Of a DNA stretch of 64,000 nucleotides, positions 37,041 through 47,878 are shown piece by piece. The stretch is from Rhabditophanes sp. KR3021 (taxonomy: Eukaryota; Nematoda; Chromadorea; Rhabditida; Alloionematidae), in the NCBI GenBank assembly GCA_963281155.1, contig CAUJLY010000006.1, positions 4,712,001 through 4,776,000 of the forward strand. The letters are read 5' to 3'. How positions within the stretch are numbered: position 1 is the stretch's first letter; each line of letters opens with the position of its first letter. The translations under genes were made by a program, and so were the position numbers. A model generated the notes under the pieces. It was not told where the DNA came from and searched no databases. It was given only the letters and a program-made list of their open reading frames with translations.

Positions 37041-37895
37041 ATGGCGTTTCATAAAAATTTTGATAGAATGATTAGTGATGATAGCTTTATGGATGCAACA
37101 CTAAGTTTTGAAGATGGCTCCAAAAAACAAGTTAACAAATATATTTTAGCTGCTCATAGTAATTTTTTTAAAAAAAAATTTGCTGAATATCCTGGTAAAG
37201 GTAATTATACTTTATTCAAACCATTTCCATTTAAAATTTTATAGTTACTTTTGAAATACATAAGATATTTTTGAAAGACTTTGAATGCTATTACACATAT
37301 ATTCATCAAGGGCATTTGTGCAACTTAGAAGGATGTAAGATGATAAATCTATTTGATTGCTTTTGGCTACTTGAAGATTCAACCGATATTGGTGTAAGAA
37401 ATTTTTTTTTCAAAGTTGTCATATATTTTTTCTATTTGTTTTAGCAATTCATTTGTACATGGATTTTAGAAAGTTCCCAGAAAAATAATTATTTTATTAA
37501 TTCACATTTAGTTTTATACACTAAAACAAAGTCGGCTAGATTCTCTGAGATTCATGAAACAGCCAAAAAAGCTGTTCAAAATCAGATTAAGGCAAGTTAC
37601 ATCTTTAACATAAAATTGACAAGTTTTATTTATTTAGAATATTCAAAATAACAAATCCTTAAATAACCAACTATTTGAAACTCTGACTGATATTGTTGAT
37701 CAAAACTTTATTGCCAATATGGATCAATTGAATATTCTCAAAATATTTTATTATTGGATGAGCTCTAAAAATGAGGAAAGACGAAAGTATTCAAAACAAT
37801 TGAACAGGAAAATAAATTTCAGTAAAATTTCTAAAGATAATTTGGATAAATTTATTAACACAAATATATTTTTCAAAGAATATATTAAGGAATAG
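37041..37895 (+). CDS. short BTB-BACK protein
   Basis: Four exons: 37041-37200, 37245-37393, 37445-37591, 37638-37895; 237 aa. BTB domains dimerise and bind cullin-3 to bring substrates to ubiquitin ligases. The BTB core is visible at residues 1-95: MDATLSFEDGSKKQVNKYIL, AAHSNFFKKKF, then CYYTYIHQGHL with the family's Y-x-Y-x-G pattern. The remainder is alpha-helical and could be a BACK-like region (about 110-235). There is no MATH, kelch or zinc-finger partner domain, so substrate choice is unknown. Intron 3 starts with GC (AAG|GCAAGT), a rare but recognised splice class. An ATG 12 bases upstream in frame (37029) would add four residues. Divergence is high, and recent expansion families of BTB genes often look like this. 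Confidence 0.7.
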
Positions 37896-38226
37896 GACAC
37901 AATTCTCAGCAGCCTCCAAATTTTTACTAACCTCTATATTTTGAGTTAAATGGGAATTAATTTTGGTTGCTTTCAAGTTTTTCATATAACTTTAATTACA
38001 CTGTAGTTGTTTAATTTAGTATTGAAATACATGAACAATTTATTATATTTAAAGTCTGAATTGTCACAAAAATGTGATTAAAATTAAATTTAAAAGGTGG
38101 TTACTAATATAATACAGAAAATGCGCATTTGCCAAAAAATATTATTAAAATTTATAATTCGTCAAACAGCAAGTGTTTTGTCTCATTCCTTGGGTTGCGT
38201 CATTACTAATTTAACATCTTTGCAGT
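37896..38226. other. tail-to-tail spacer
   Basis: 331 bp between the stops of the converging BTB and kinase genes; it must hold both 3' UTRs. Nothing else is visible. Confidence 0.4.
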
Positions 38227-39360
38227 TCAACAAACAGGTTTATTTTTTTCTCTTCTCTTTATCAATAACGGATTATTTGATTCGGGCAATTTTTTAAGTT
38301 GTACGTCATCGTTCCCGATTCTCATGGAAGAAAGAGCGTCTTCCATCTCGTCTGTTACTTCGTGCCAACGAATCTTCTCCTCCTTTAGTTTTGATTGGGT
38401 GTAAAGCTCAATGGTTGGGAGTTTATTATAATGAGTGATCCATTTGTGAGATAAAGCTCCCTTGATATCTAGTCGTTGAGAGGGGTCAACACTGAGTAAT
38501 TTTTTAATAAAATCCTTTGCAGCCCCAGAGACCATTTCCCATTCGGGGTTAGGAAATTCATATTTTCCAGATTGAATGCGCAGTTTCATTCCCGGGGAAA
38601 CCGGCTCTCCATGTGTTGAAAAAAAAGGTGGATATCCGCACAATAAGATATAAGTGATCACGCCAATCGACCATGCATCACAGCTTTTGTCATACTTGGC
38701 TCCATTACACAATACCTCTGGTGCAACATACAAGGGAGTGTAACAAGGAGTTTCTAATGAAAATTCATCCTTTTCCTTACACTGTTTTGCAAAACCAAAA
38801 TCAGTCAATTTAAGAACTGCATTGTCGGTGTCGTCAGTTAAAAGCAAATTTTCTGGCTTGATATCGCGATGAGCTATGTTCAGCTTATGCAAATGTTCAA
38901 CTGCTGAGCATATTTTGAATACTATCGACGCAGCCTCTTTCTCAGTAAAAGCGTTTAAAGATCGTTTTTGAATTTTGCTGAATAATTCCCCACCTGTCAT
39001 ACATTCCATTATGACAAGCAAACAATTTTGGTTCTCTAATTTGTTTGCAAAGACGTCCAATATTTTGACAATGTGAGGGTGAGAGCAAGCCATGTAGTGA
39101 ATTTCAGTTTCTCTTCTGGCACGTGGACAGTCTTCTAAAACCTTTAAAGCAAACTGCTTGTTAGTTTGCTTGGAAGTGCATATAATGACTTTCCCATTCT
39201 GCCCTATACCTAATTCAGACTGAAAAGTATTATTAAATAGTGTGAAGTGAAATAATAATTTAATTTGTTATGAAGAATGTTACATATTTATAACCTGTTT
39301 AGAACTTACATTCCAATCCACTGAATATTCAGTATCAATTGAATAACTTTTAACTTTCAT
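38227..39360 (-). CDS. MAPKAPK2: MAPKAPK2/3-type protein kinase
   Basis: Two exons, 39360-39310 and 39219-38227 (90-bp intron); 347 aa. MK2/3 kinases are activated by p38 MAPK and phosphorylate small heat-shock proteins and RNA-binding proteins. Glycine loop LGIGQNGKV, catalytic Lys43 (FALK), HRD Asp136 and DFG Asp157 are intact. The activation loop ETPCYTPLYVAPEV keeps the Thr-Pro site equivalent to human Thr222. The C-terminal segment SNNPLLIKRREKNK keeps the MK2 p38-docking and nuclear-signal pattern. The human hinge site QTP (Thr334) is replaced by PTIEL, so that p38 site seems lost. The N-terminal Pro-rich extension of vertebrate MK2 is absent; the protein starts 20 residues before the glycine loop. 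Confidence 0.93.
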
Positions 39361-40506
39361 AATTATTTCAAATATATAAATTAAAACTGATATTTGTCTG
39401 TAATGGGATAATTTCCATTAAATGTCAATAGTATTGGTTAAAACGGTTACAAACAAAAGATAAATTAACAAAGTAAATAGTTTAGATAGATAAATAACAA
39501 ACAAACTAAAAGTATTTCAAAAAATGTTAGACCATCCATTAACTAAAGTTGAGATATTATAAAAAACTATTTAATTGTGTCTCAACTGTGTTTAAATATA
39601 TTCGACATACAATACGGAAGTCAGCTTAATATTATCATACAACAGAAAGTACATTTTGCTATAATATAATATTTATACCGGTGTGTGATAATTTGTGCCT
39701 TTACGTACATAAATAAATGTGATACGTAGCGATTACCTATATGTATATGGTTATTATTATTTTATTATTACTTTTAAAGAGTTGACAATAATGATTTTAG
39801 AAATAATAATGATCCAAATAATAAATAGGGTAAAGCCTGTCTATGCAAATTCCTAAATAAAACGTCAATATTCTATAGTAATATATTTCGTCATTTTCAA
39901 ATATGCATATGCTCAATTTAAGGCGTGTAAAAGAGATATAAAAGTTTTGTAAATATAAAACATATACGTTTTTTGTATATCAAATCTATGATTTGAAAGT
40001 AATAACATGGGTAGCATCATAAGATAATTCTTGTGATTGCAAGGAAATAAAAGATAACAAAATATAAATGTGCGTATCTCCTCCATTCATCTTAAGAAGG
40101 GACTTGGAAGTTAGTTTATTTGATTGTCTTGCTAAGATTCTTGCCGTTATTCCAATAAATACAAAGGAAGGATTAAAACGATAATTTATATCAATAAATA
40201 GTAGTTGTTAATAGTAAGGTTTAAGCATTGAGAGTTATACATATACATAATTTACACTGCTTTAATAAAAATTACACAAATATTTTGTTGTAAAGTATAA
40301 AATATTTGTTGATAAACAAAAAGACATTATGACTAAACATCATTAATTACTTTATTAAAGTTATAAGAATATTTAACAAAGAATGAGAAAAATGAAACCT
40401 TTAAACATATTGCTCACATCTTCATAATTAAACCCAAAATTTGCATTTAAAATTTAATAAATTAAAAAGCGACTTTACGTATGACTAGTTAATAGTATTA
40501 AATTAC
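39361..40506. other. spacer upstream of the kinase
   Basis: About 1.15 kb between two minus-strand genes, holding the kinase promoter and the MANF 3' flank. I see no exon or distinct element. Confidence 0.4.
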
Positions 40507-41107
40507 TCAAAGCTCCGTTTTGACATACTTTGGTTTAAGCTCATTAATTTTGGTAATAAGTTCGTTTTTTTCAGTACATCCTTTGCATACTTCACCCCAG
40601 TTATCAAGAATCTTCTTGAGTTCTTTAACTCTCAATTTGTTCAAATCAATTGTCTTCCAGTCAAGATCTTTGTCGTATTTCAATTCACAGATTTGGGCAT
40701 CCTTTGATTTGATTTTCAGACATACTTTTTCAGCAGGCATAGACCAAGATAACGGTTTGGATACATCAGCCATAATTGAACTAGCTGACTCAGGGAGGGC
40801 ACCAATGTTCAGACACTAAATTAATTGCAAATTTCAATATTAATATGATTGAAAGATATAAAACTTACAAGTTTATGTTCCTTGTTTCTAGTGGTCTTAC
40901 AATGTGCACGGATTACATCTGCAATTTTATCAGCTTTATTGGCGTCGGCGGCAGGTACTTTTAACATCGCATCTCCCAGTACTTTAGTACATACTGAAAA
41001 AATAAAAATTAATACATGATATCTAAGTGATTTTTACCTTCGCATTCTTGAGCTACAATTGAAGACACGGCAACAAATACAAGGGCAACAGCAATCAAGA
41101 GTTTCAT
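40507..41107 (-). CDS. MANF: MANF, ER-resident neurotrophic factor
   Basis: Three exons: 41107-41038, 40993-40869, 40815-40507 (introns 44 and 53 bp); 167 aa. MANF is an ER and secreted protein that binds BiP and protects cells from unfolded-protein stress. A signal peptide ([20 protein letters not shown]) precedes the saposin-like half with its ECEVC motif. The C-terminal SAP-like half contains [20 protein letters not shown], nearly identical to the family and including the CKGC motif. All eight cysteines are present. The C-terminus KTEL is an ER-retrieval signal like the RTDL of vertebrate MANF. Two ACGT-core motifs upstream may be stress elements. An acceptor sequence ends three bases before the ATG. 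Confidence 0.97.
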
Positions 41108-41189
41108 AATCTAAAAATTAAATAATGATGTAATTTATACAATGATACGACTCTTAATTTAATTCATAAAATAAATTAAATATAATAAG

Positions 41190-41195
41190 CCACGT
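41190..41195 (-). promoter_or_regulatory. putative XBP1/ATF6-type site (TACGTGGC) for MANF
   Basis: CCACGT on the plus strand, reading TACGTGGC toward MANF, lies about 83 bp before the MANF ATG. It matches the ACGTGG core of unfolded-protein-response elements. MANF genes are known to be induced by ER stress. A second core, TGACGT on the minus strand (41276-41281), lies about 170 bp upstream. Confidence 0.4.
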
Positions 41196-41548
41196 AACCT
41201 TTATGGATATTAATAATTCGTAACGTTTTATATTAAGATGCTTACAATTGTCGTATCATAAAAATGGTAAAGACAACGTCAGCATTGCGTTCGTTGTAAG
41301 AAGAGAACGTAAAAGTGGCTTTGTTGGAAGTTTTACAATTCGTAATGGAACGAATTGCATTGGACTTAGGTCTCTATTAAAATTGTAGTGTATTTTAAGC
41401 AGCAAGAAAAAGATGTCTGTACGTCACACAGTATATCTTAAAAACAAAGTGCACGTTGATTTTTGTTAAGGGTAAGTGTAAACTTGATTGATCGTGTACC
41501 TTATAATATCTCGATGATATAACAAATCAAAATATCATCAAAATTATG

Positions 41549-41558
41549 TATATAAAAG
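41549..41558 (+). promoter_or_regulatory. TATA box of the Ser-rich protein gene
   Basis: TATATAAAAG matches the TATA consensus and lies about 130 bp before the ATG at 41689, leaving room for a start site near 41580-41590. Clear TATA matches in a suitable place are otherwise rare in this window. Confidence 0.5.
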
Positions 41559-41688
41559 GCAATATAGTTAGTTGCCGTGTTCATACTAGTTGTTTCAGCT
41601 TTTAAAGATTGTTGACTGCTAAGTGTTAATCATCACTCACCTGCTAATAACTATCTAACACTACGCTCATCAGCAATTTGATATTAAT

Positions 41689-42902
41689 ATGACCGGTGCC
41701 ATTTCTGGGTCTTTGAATTCGTCAATGCGGAAGATTTTCAAGACCAATGCCTTCTACATCCCTAACTCGGCTAAGAAAACTTCAGCTGCTGAAATTGCAG
41801 ACGAAGGATTTAATAGTGGAGGAGATACTATGGTAAATGTTGAGGAAAAAAGTAAGAAGCGTCGATTTTCTTTTAAAAACTCTTTCCGAAGAAACAAATC
41901 CCAATCAAACGAGCTCGCACACAGAAAGAATGACAATAAGAAAGCATTATTGGTAAATGTGGCTAAAAATGAAGAAGTTGAAAAGTTTTCTAACCTTGCA
42001 TTGATCGCTTTGGAGGATGAAGTGCCGGGCCAGCATGATTCAAGTCAATTAAATGATGACATGAATACAAGCCAGCTTTTCAATGACAGTACCGAGTATA
42101 ATAACTCTGTCTTTGATGAGCCTACCAGTTCTGAGAATGATTTGGAAAAGCAGATTCATGATTCCCGAAATGATGAGGTTGCTCAAAATGCTTTCGACGG
42201 TGATTCTACTCAAAATGCTTTGAACAGTGATACTATTCAAGATGTTTCTGAAAGATTTGATGATATCAATGATGAGAACGATACTCTTGCTGTCGTGGTT
42301 AATGCCAATAGAAGTTTCTGTGTTTCGAAAAAATCAAAGGCCAAATTGTCTGCCAGATTATCGAGTTCATTTTCCAAGTTCACTTCATTCATAAGTGAAA
42401 AAAGAAGAAAAAAAGGAAAGGAAATGGAGGTTAAAAAGCCAATAAGTGGTAACGAAGCATTTATTAATGAAGTCATGACAAAAGGGAGAACAAAGAATGA
42501 CTATTCGCACCAAAATAAATCAATCTTGTGTCTCGTCTTTAGGCAATTATGTTGGAGAACAAAGCAATCTAGACGGATCATATCAACGCTTTAGCAGTAG
42601 TCTTCCAAACGGTTTTAATTTCAAATATACAGGCCAACTTCAAACAGGGTTGTCACCAATACTTGAGTCTCCTGCTCGAGTGTCTCGTGTATTTTTTGAT
42701 AACACAAGTGAGAATGTAAATTCAGAAGGCCGCTTTAATGAAAATAAGTCATTTGAACGTAAGTACCGATTCACTCTTACTAATATACCTGACCATTATT
42801 TTAGATGAGAAATCGAATTATGAAAAGGAAGATTCCTGCTACAGAAAGTCATCAATCTCTGCAATTTCTGATTCATCTGATGACACTGATTTTAATTACT
42901 AA
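41689..42902 (+). CDS. unrecognised basic, Ser-rich disordered protein
   Basis: Three-exon model: 41689-42448, 42543-42758, 42805-42902; 357 aa in frame. No domain, signal peptide or membrane helix. Visible features: a basic cluster (KSKKRRFSFKNSFRRNKSQS), an acidic Asn/Asp/Ser-rich middle with imperfect repeats (QNAFDGDSTQNALNSDTIQD), a second basic Ser-rich cluster (SKKSKAKLSARLSSSFSKF, EKRRKKGK), and an acidic Ser/Asp tail (SISAISDSSDDTDFNY). The basic-Ser clusters look like kinase sites or nuclear signals (inference). The second splice is well supported by consensus and frame. The first (94 bp) is less certain; unspliced reading would end at 42594 after 301 aa. The gene has a TATA promoter, suggesting regulated or strong transcription. 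Confidence 0.55.
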
Positions 42903-44171
42903 ATATCATTTGTTTAGTTACTGCTTACATTTCACTGATATCTTCGAAATTATTGTACATTTAGAGAATAAAATTTAACCTGTATTTTTGTCAATATTAT
43001 GTGATTCATTATAATTATCGTCACTTTTTAACTGAAAAAATGTTAAACTTTGTCGACATTTTAAACTTCGTTTGACAATTTAATTATTAGCACACTTTAA
43101 AGAGTTGAATGTACATCAGTCATGTTCTATTTCCATTTTGCTTTAATTAAGTTCTCGACCATGAGTCATTGTAAAACACTGTTTACTAAATGAAATTTAA
43201 AGTACACTTGATATTAACCGAAAATGGAAATTTCCAAAAACATAATGTTTTTTGAATTACAACGAATTTATTTAACATTTGCTTCCCTTATATTTCAAAG
43301 TTGCCATTTAGCAAATCAAAATATATTTTCTAAGTATTATTTTTATTAAAAAGATATCTCTCTTTACTGCTTCGCACTTAATGCAAAGACGAATGAAAAA
43401 TAGCAATTGATGTCTACATATGTTTTGTTAGTGTTCCAATCATCGGCAATGTTAAAAACATTTGCATGGTTTGATACTAAGTGACAATAGAAATATTATT
43501 CTTTAGGCATGAGTGAATTGTCCCAACTTTGATGTATCCTCTTTTGAAGTTTGTTTTCATAAATAGGTTAGCTTATATGTTGTTGTCGAAAAAAGATTAT
43601 TGTTAATTAAATGATAACCTTATTTTAAGTTAATTTGTTGTTCTTTATTTTGGTTCAAGATATATTCTAGCATTTGATAACATTTAATATTATTTAGTCA
43701 GACATGACTTATGATATACAAAAAATATAATATACAATTCTGACTACAAACCAGTTTAGCAAAGATAAAAAATATGGAGAGTGTATGAAATCACGAAGAC
43801 TAAACTAACAAAAAAAACTAAACTTATTTGATAAAAAATTATTTAACCGAAATACAAACGAAATGCTATTAAAATAGCAAATAGAACAAGCAAAGTGTTT
43901 CAGACGCAATTTGATTACACAAATAAAGCAAACATATACTCCAACTTGATACAAATTCGCAGTATTATCATTATGCTTTGATTAAAAATTTGTATTAAAA
44001 GGATTCCAGCTGTGCTATATGGTCTGTGTAAAAATGAAAAAGTCAAAATAAAAATATAAGAATATAAATGAGGCACCTGGTCAAATATATGTATTAAGAG
44101 AAAGATGGTTAATTTGATGAACATAAAAGAACAGTTTTTCGCCAGAGCTGGACACTTCGTTTCATTCAGAC
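42903..44171. other. intergenic spacer
   Basis: About 1.27 kb of AT-rich DNA before the astacin gene, without recognisable exons. A possible poly(A) signal (AATAAA, near 42967) follows the Ser-rich gene. Confidence 0.4.
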
Positions 44172-45432
44172 ATGCTTCTGCTTTTCATTATACTAAATTG
44201 CTTCTATGTTGGTTCATTTTGGGAAATCAAGCAAAAGGAGGAGGAAAGTCAAGGACAATTGCGTTATGGGGATATAAGTAATTTGTTAATTAATTTGTTT
44301 TTATTACACTAATTATATTTTCAGTGTTGACCGAAGAACAAAGAGATAGAATAGACTTTATTGAAAAAACAAAAATTTTGAAACTTCCTGTAAGATCTAA
44401 CTATAGACGTTCAGCAATCTCCAACACCTGGAAAGATGCAAGAATTCCCTATCGTTTATCCAAGTTGTACAATTTTAGAGAGTAACTTACTAATTATTTT
44501 CGCTTTAATATCAATTTATAGTCGGGATACAATTCTCAAATCTATGAAAATAATTGAGTCTGTTTCATGTTTTAAATTTGTCAACCGGGCTTTTGAATCT
44601 GACTTTCTTGATATTGCCCCATTGGACGGTTGTTATTCTTACGTTGGCAAAATAGGTATGAGTTAAGTTTATTTAAATGTTAACATAGCATTGCAGGTGG
44701 TGCTCAAACATTGTCACTTTCGAATGGATGCATTTATGACTTTATAATTGTGCATGAAATTCTTCATTCCATTGGCTTCGAACACGAACATCAACGTTAC
44801 GATAGGGATAACTTTATAAAAGTTAGATATGATAACATAGATCAAACTCAACTACGTAATTTTAAATCTATTTTGAGATTTCTAAATGGCAAATATATTT
44901 TTAGATAACTTTGACAAAATTTTGTTACATGAGGTAACAACATTTGATTATAAATACGATTATAAGTCAATTATGCATTACGATAGTACAGCTTTCGGAA
45001 AACATGATTCCACAACCAAGAAGAGATTAGTGACAATGGAACCAATATCTGTGAGTTAGATGTTTTATTAATTTGTATATCAACTTATTCTTTAGCCAAA
45101 TGTAGTTTTAAACGACAATTTTGCCCTAAGCTTATGGGACATCGAAAAATTAAACATGGTTGGAAATTGCCCAATTAGTGAAGTACAAACTGATAAAACT
45201 AAAGGAGGTCAGTTATTGAATTTTGACAAACTTATTTAAATGCCAAACTCCTTTTTTAGTTATTGACAATACCATTGAAGAGGAGCAGTTAATTATGATT
45301 AAGAAGCCTATGAATTGCGAAGACAAAACTCCCCTATGTTATGCCTACATGATGAAAGGACTATGTTTGAATGGCAACTATGCTGTGTCTATGATGAAGC
45401 TCTGTTCAAAAACATGCTTTAACTGTTTGTAG
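44172..45432 (+). CDS. astacin zinc metalloprotease with C-terminal ShK domain
   Basis: Seven exons: 44172-44277, 44325-44481, 44522-44655, 44697-44855, 44905-45050, 45096-45207, 45260-45432 (introns 40-52 bp); 328 aa, in frame throughout. Astacins are secreted or membrane-linked endopeptidases. Signal peptide MLLLFIILNCFYVGSFW, short propeptide, then a likely activation site before AISNTWKDARIPY. The zinc site HEILHSIGFEHEHQRYDRD matches HExxHxxGxxHExxRxDRD, and the Met-turn with its Tyr switch is SIMHYDS. Splicing creates QLHNFDK, a typical family segment. The final 37 residues form a six-cysteine ShK module (CEDKTPLCYAYMMKGLC to TCFNCL), an arrangement common in nematode and cnidarian astacins. 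An acceptor-like sequence ends two bases before the ATG. Substrate unknown. Confidence 0.93.
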
Positions 45433-47878
45433 TGGAACAATTCACATTGCCTAGAGGTCACAAAAAACAACATTTAAAGTTACTCTTCAAAATAGGTTAT
45501 TCAATTTAAATTCTAAACTGCCGGTGAACAATTTTCTGTAATCATTGCGAATATATTTTAACATTTCATTTAAAAACCGATTTCTTGAAATGCCTACTTT
45601 TTATTAATTTGCTCTTATACACTTTTACATCTTATTTTAAGCTAATATTAGTTACAGGTGTAACTTTGAGGCATTACTAATTTTACTCATTTAATTTTTT
45701 CCACTTAGAAAAAGCCCTCTCATGAACTTCCAACATTTCACAATCCTATCCGTTTATTACGTAATCAAGATTAAATAGTATTATACACATATTCTCAAGT
45801 ATACCCTTCCTGCTTTTTGGCATATTGTCATAACTTTCTACTTTTGAATAAAGTTTGATATAAATAAGGATTATAAAGTAATAATGATATTTCATTTTTA
45901 ATTAAAAAATTTACAATCAAAGAGTATTCAAAATAAATAAATTTAAATATAGAAACTTTTGATTAAAATTCGTCGTGTAAATTCTACAAATTTATATGTA
46001 TACACAAGGTTAACATAAAATTTAAATTAAGTTTATTTTTTATATGCTATTGTTACTTAAATTGTATCTTGATGCATCGTTGTAATTCTATGAATTCAAA
46101 ACAAACGTCAAATTAAGTCAAGCTGCTAAAAGTAAAATATTTCTGTATATAATATATATTTTTTGTCATTTCGCGAAAAGTCTTATTATTTTAAGAGATT
46201 TATTATATAATCAAATGTCATACTTTTCATAGTTAATTTCGTAATATTTATATCATGATATTTTAAGTCATTCCATTTGTAACTAAACTGAATAAGTTAT
46301 TAAAAAGACTTGTATAAACAAACTAAATCGCTTTTGCATTCAACAACCGTATAACAGCTTTTAATACATAATTAACAGATTTTTTAAAATTAATTAAAGA
46401 TCATTATGAATAAGGCTATGTAATATAAAAAATAGATATTTTTGTACAAATTCATTAATAGACCGTGAAAACTAATTTATATATTCATCCTTCTATAAAT
46501 TCTTCGTTATTTTATATTAGTGATTAAGACACCTTATATAAATATGAAAACAGGCAGATTAGTACTTGAAGAACGCCACAAATTAATTATCAAATTGTAA
46601 AAATATTTATTGAATGTTGTGTTTTCTAATACTACTTATTTAAATGCCAACAGTAACTTGGTGGTTACATCATCATGCCTTAAATTTTGAATTTTAACTA
46701 TGAGTCAAGAATTTAAGAGAGAGTTAAAACAAAGAATGTTTTGTGAAATGGTTCTTTTTATAAAATTGCTTATAAGATAAACAAATCTATTCGTAGTTGC
46801 CTTCAACATTTATATGTATTTTTTACTGAGTAAAAAAGAAAACTTATTTTGATATCAAACATACATTAAAATATTCACAATTATATTCTTTGAATGTTTC
46901 TTGGTGTTGATTAATGTTTTTATACTGGCACTACCATCAAAAGTCCAATGAGGAAGAGAACAAATTAAATGTTTTTTGGTATTGCTAATTATTTTCTAAG
47001 AAAACATAGACAAATACTCAAAAAATTATAATTATTAAAGTTCATTGTGAATATTTGCATGATGTTTGTTAATGTGCATATTTTATTTAAAACAACAAAC
47101 CATTCTGATCGTGATAAAGATGTAAATGGTTATTTACTATAAAATAGTATAAAAATGTCTAAAATATTTTTATGTTTCTTTATTTGTCTTTAATCATAAA
47201 AAATAGGGTTTACTATCCCTTTCCTTTGTTAATTCAGGCACAATTTACGCTAGTTTATTTTTACGTAAACACTTCCGCATATTTGGATAAGCTGAAGGTG
47301 TCAATCTTTGAATTCAAATTTAAACTAATACTCTAAATTACAATGCATCCACTTAAACATTTTTGCAAAACTTTCCTAATTGATTCCGAAATATTAAAAC
47401 AAGTAAAGATTGATTAATTAGAAGCTTTTAAATTACACTTTTAATTTCTTTAAATATGCCTTTTGAAGATGCTTCATACTCTTAAAACTTCCTATATATT
47501 TTTATTTGAACGCAATCCAATATTCGACTTATACATATATGTAAATGTTAGAATATATTCTAAAAAATGATAAAATAGTATACATCATAAAAATATACAT
47601 ATGAAGCCATATCTTTTATAGTTTGCTCTTTAATTTTTTTAATTTAACCTTTTAAATATTTCAAATATGTTAATTATTAATATATAGGTTTATCCACCTC
47701 TTTGCGGTATGCTTCAGAAATTTTAGAAATACATTCATCGCAATGTTCAAATTTATTAGTCTGCTGACGGTTATACTATTATATAACAGCTGATTTATGC
47801 AAAGTCAAATAATATTATTTTATTTAAGGTTATTTCAATATCATTCTTTGTATTTAATATTCCTATTTTGGTAAAATT
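45433..47878. other. intergenic region upstream of the GPCR
   Basis: About 2.4 kb, very AT-rich, with no convincing exon. It might hide a short 5' exon of the GPCR, whose extracellular N-terminus seems too short. Confidence 0.4.

Larger units (their letters stand above)
41108..41688. other. divergent promoter region of MANF and the Ser-rich gene
   Basis: 581 bp between two divergently transcribed genes. It contains the stress-type cores listed above and a TATA box for the rightward gene. No coding potential is seen. Confidence 0.5.
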
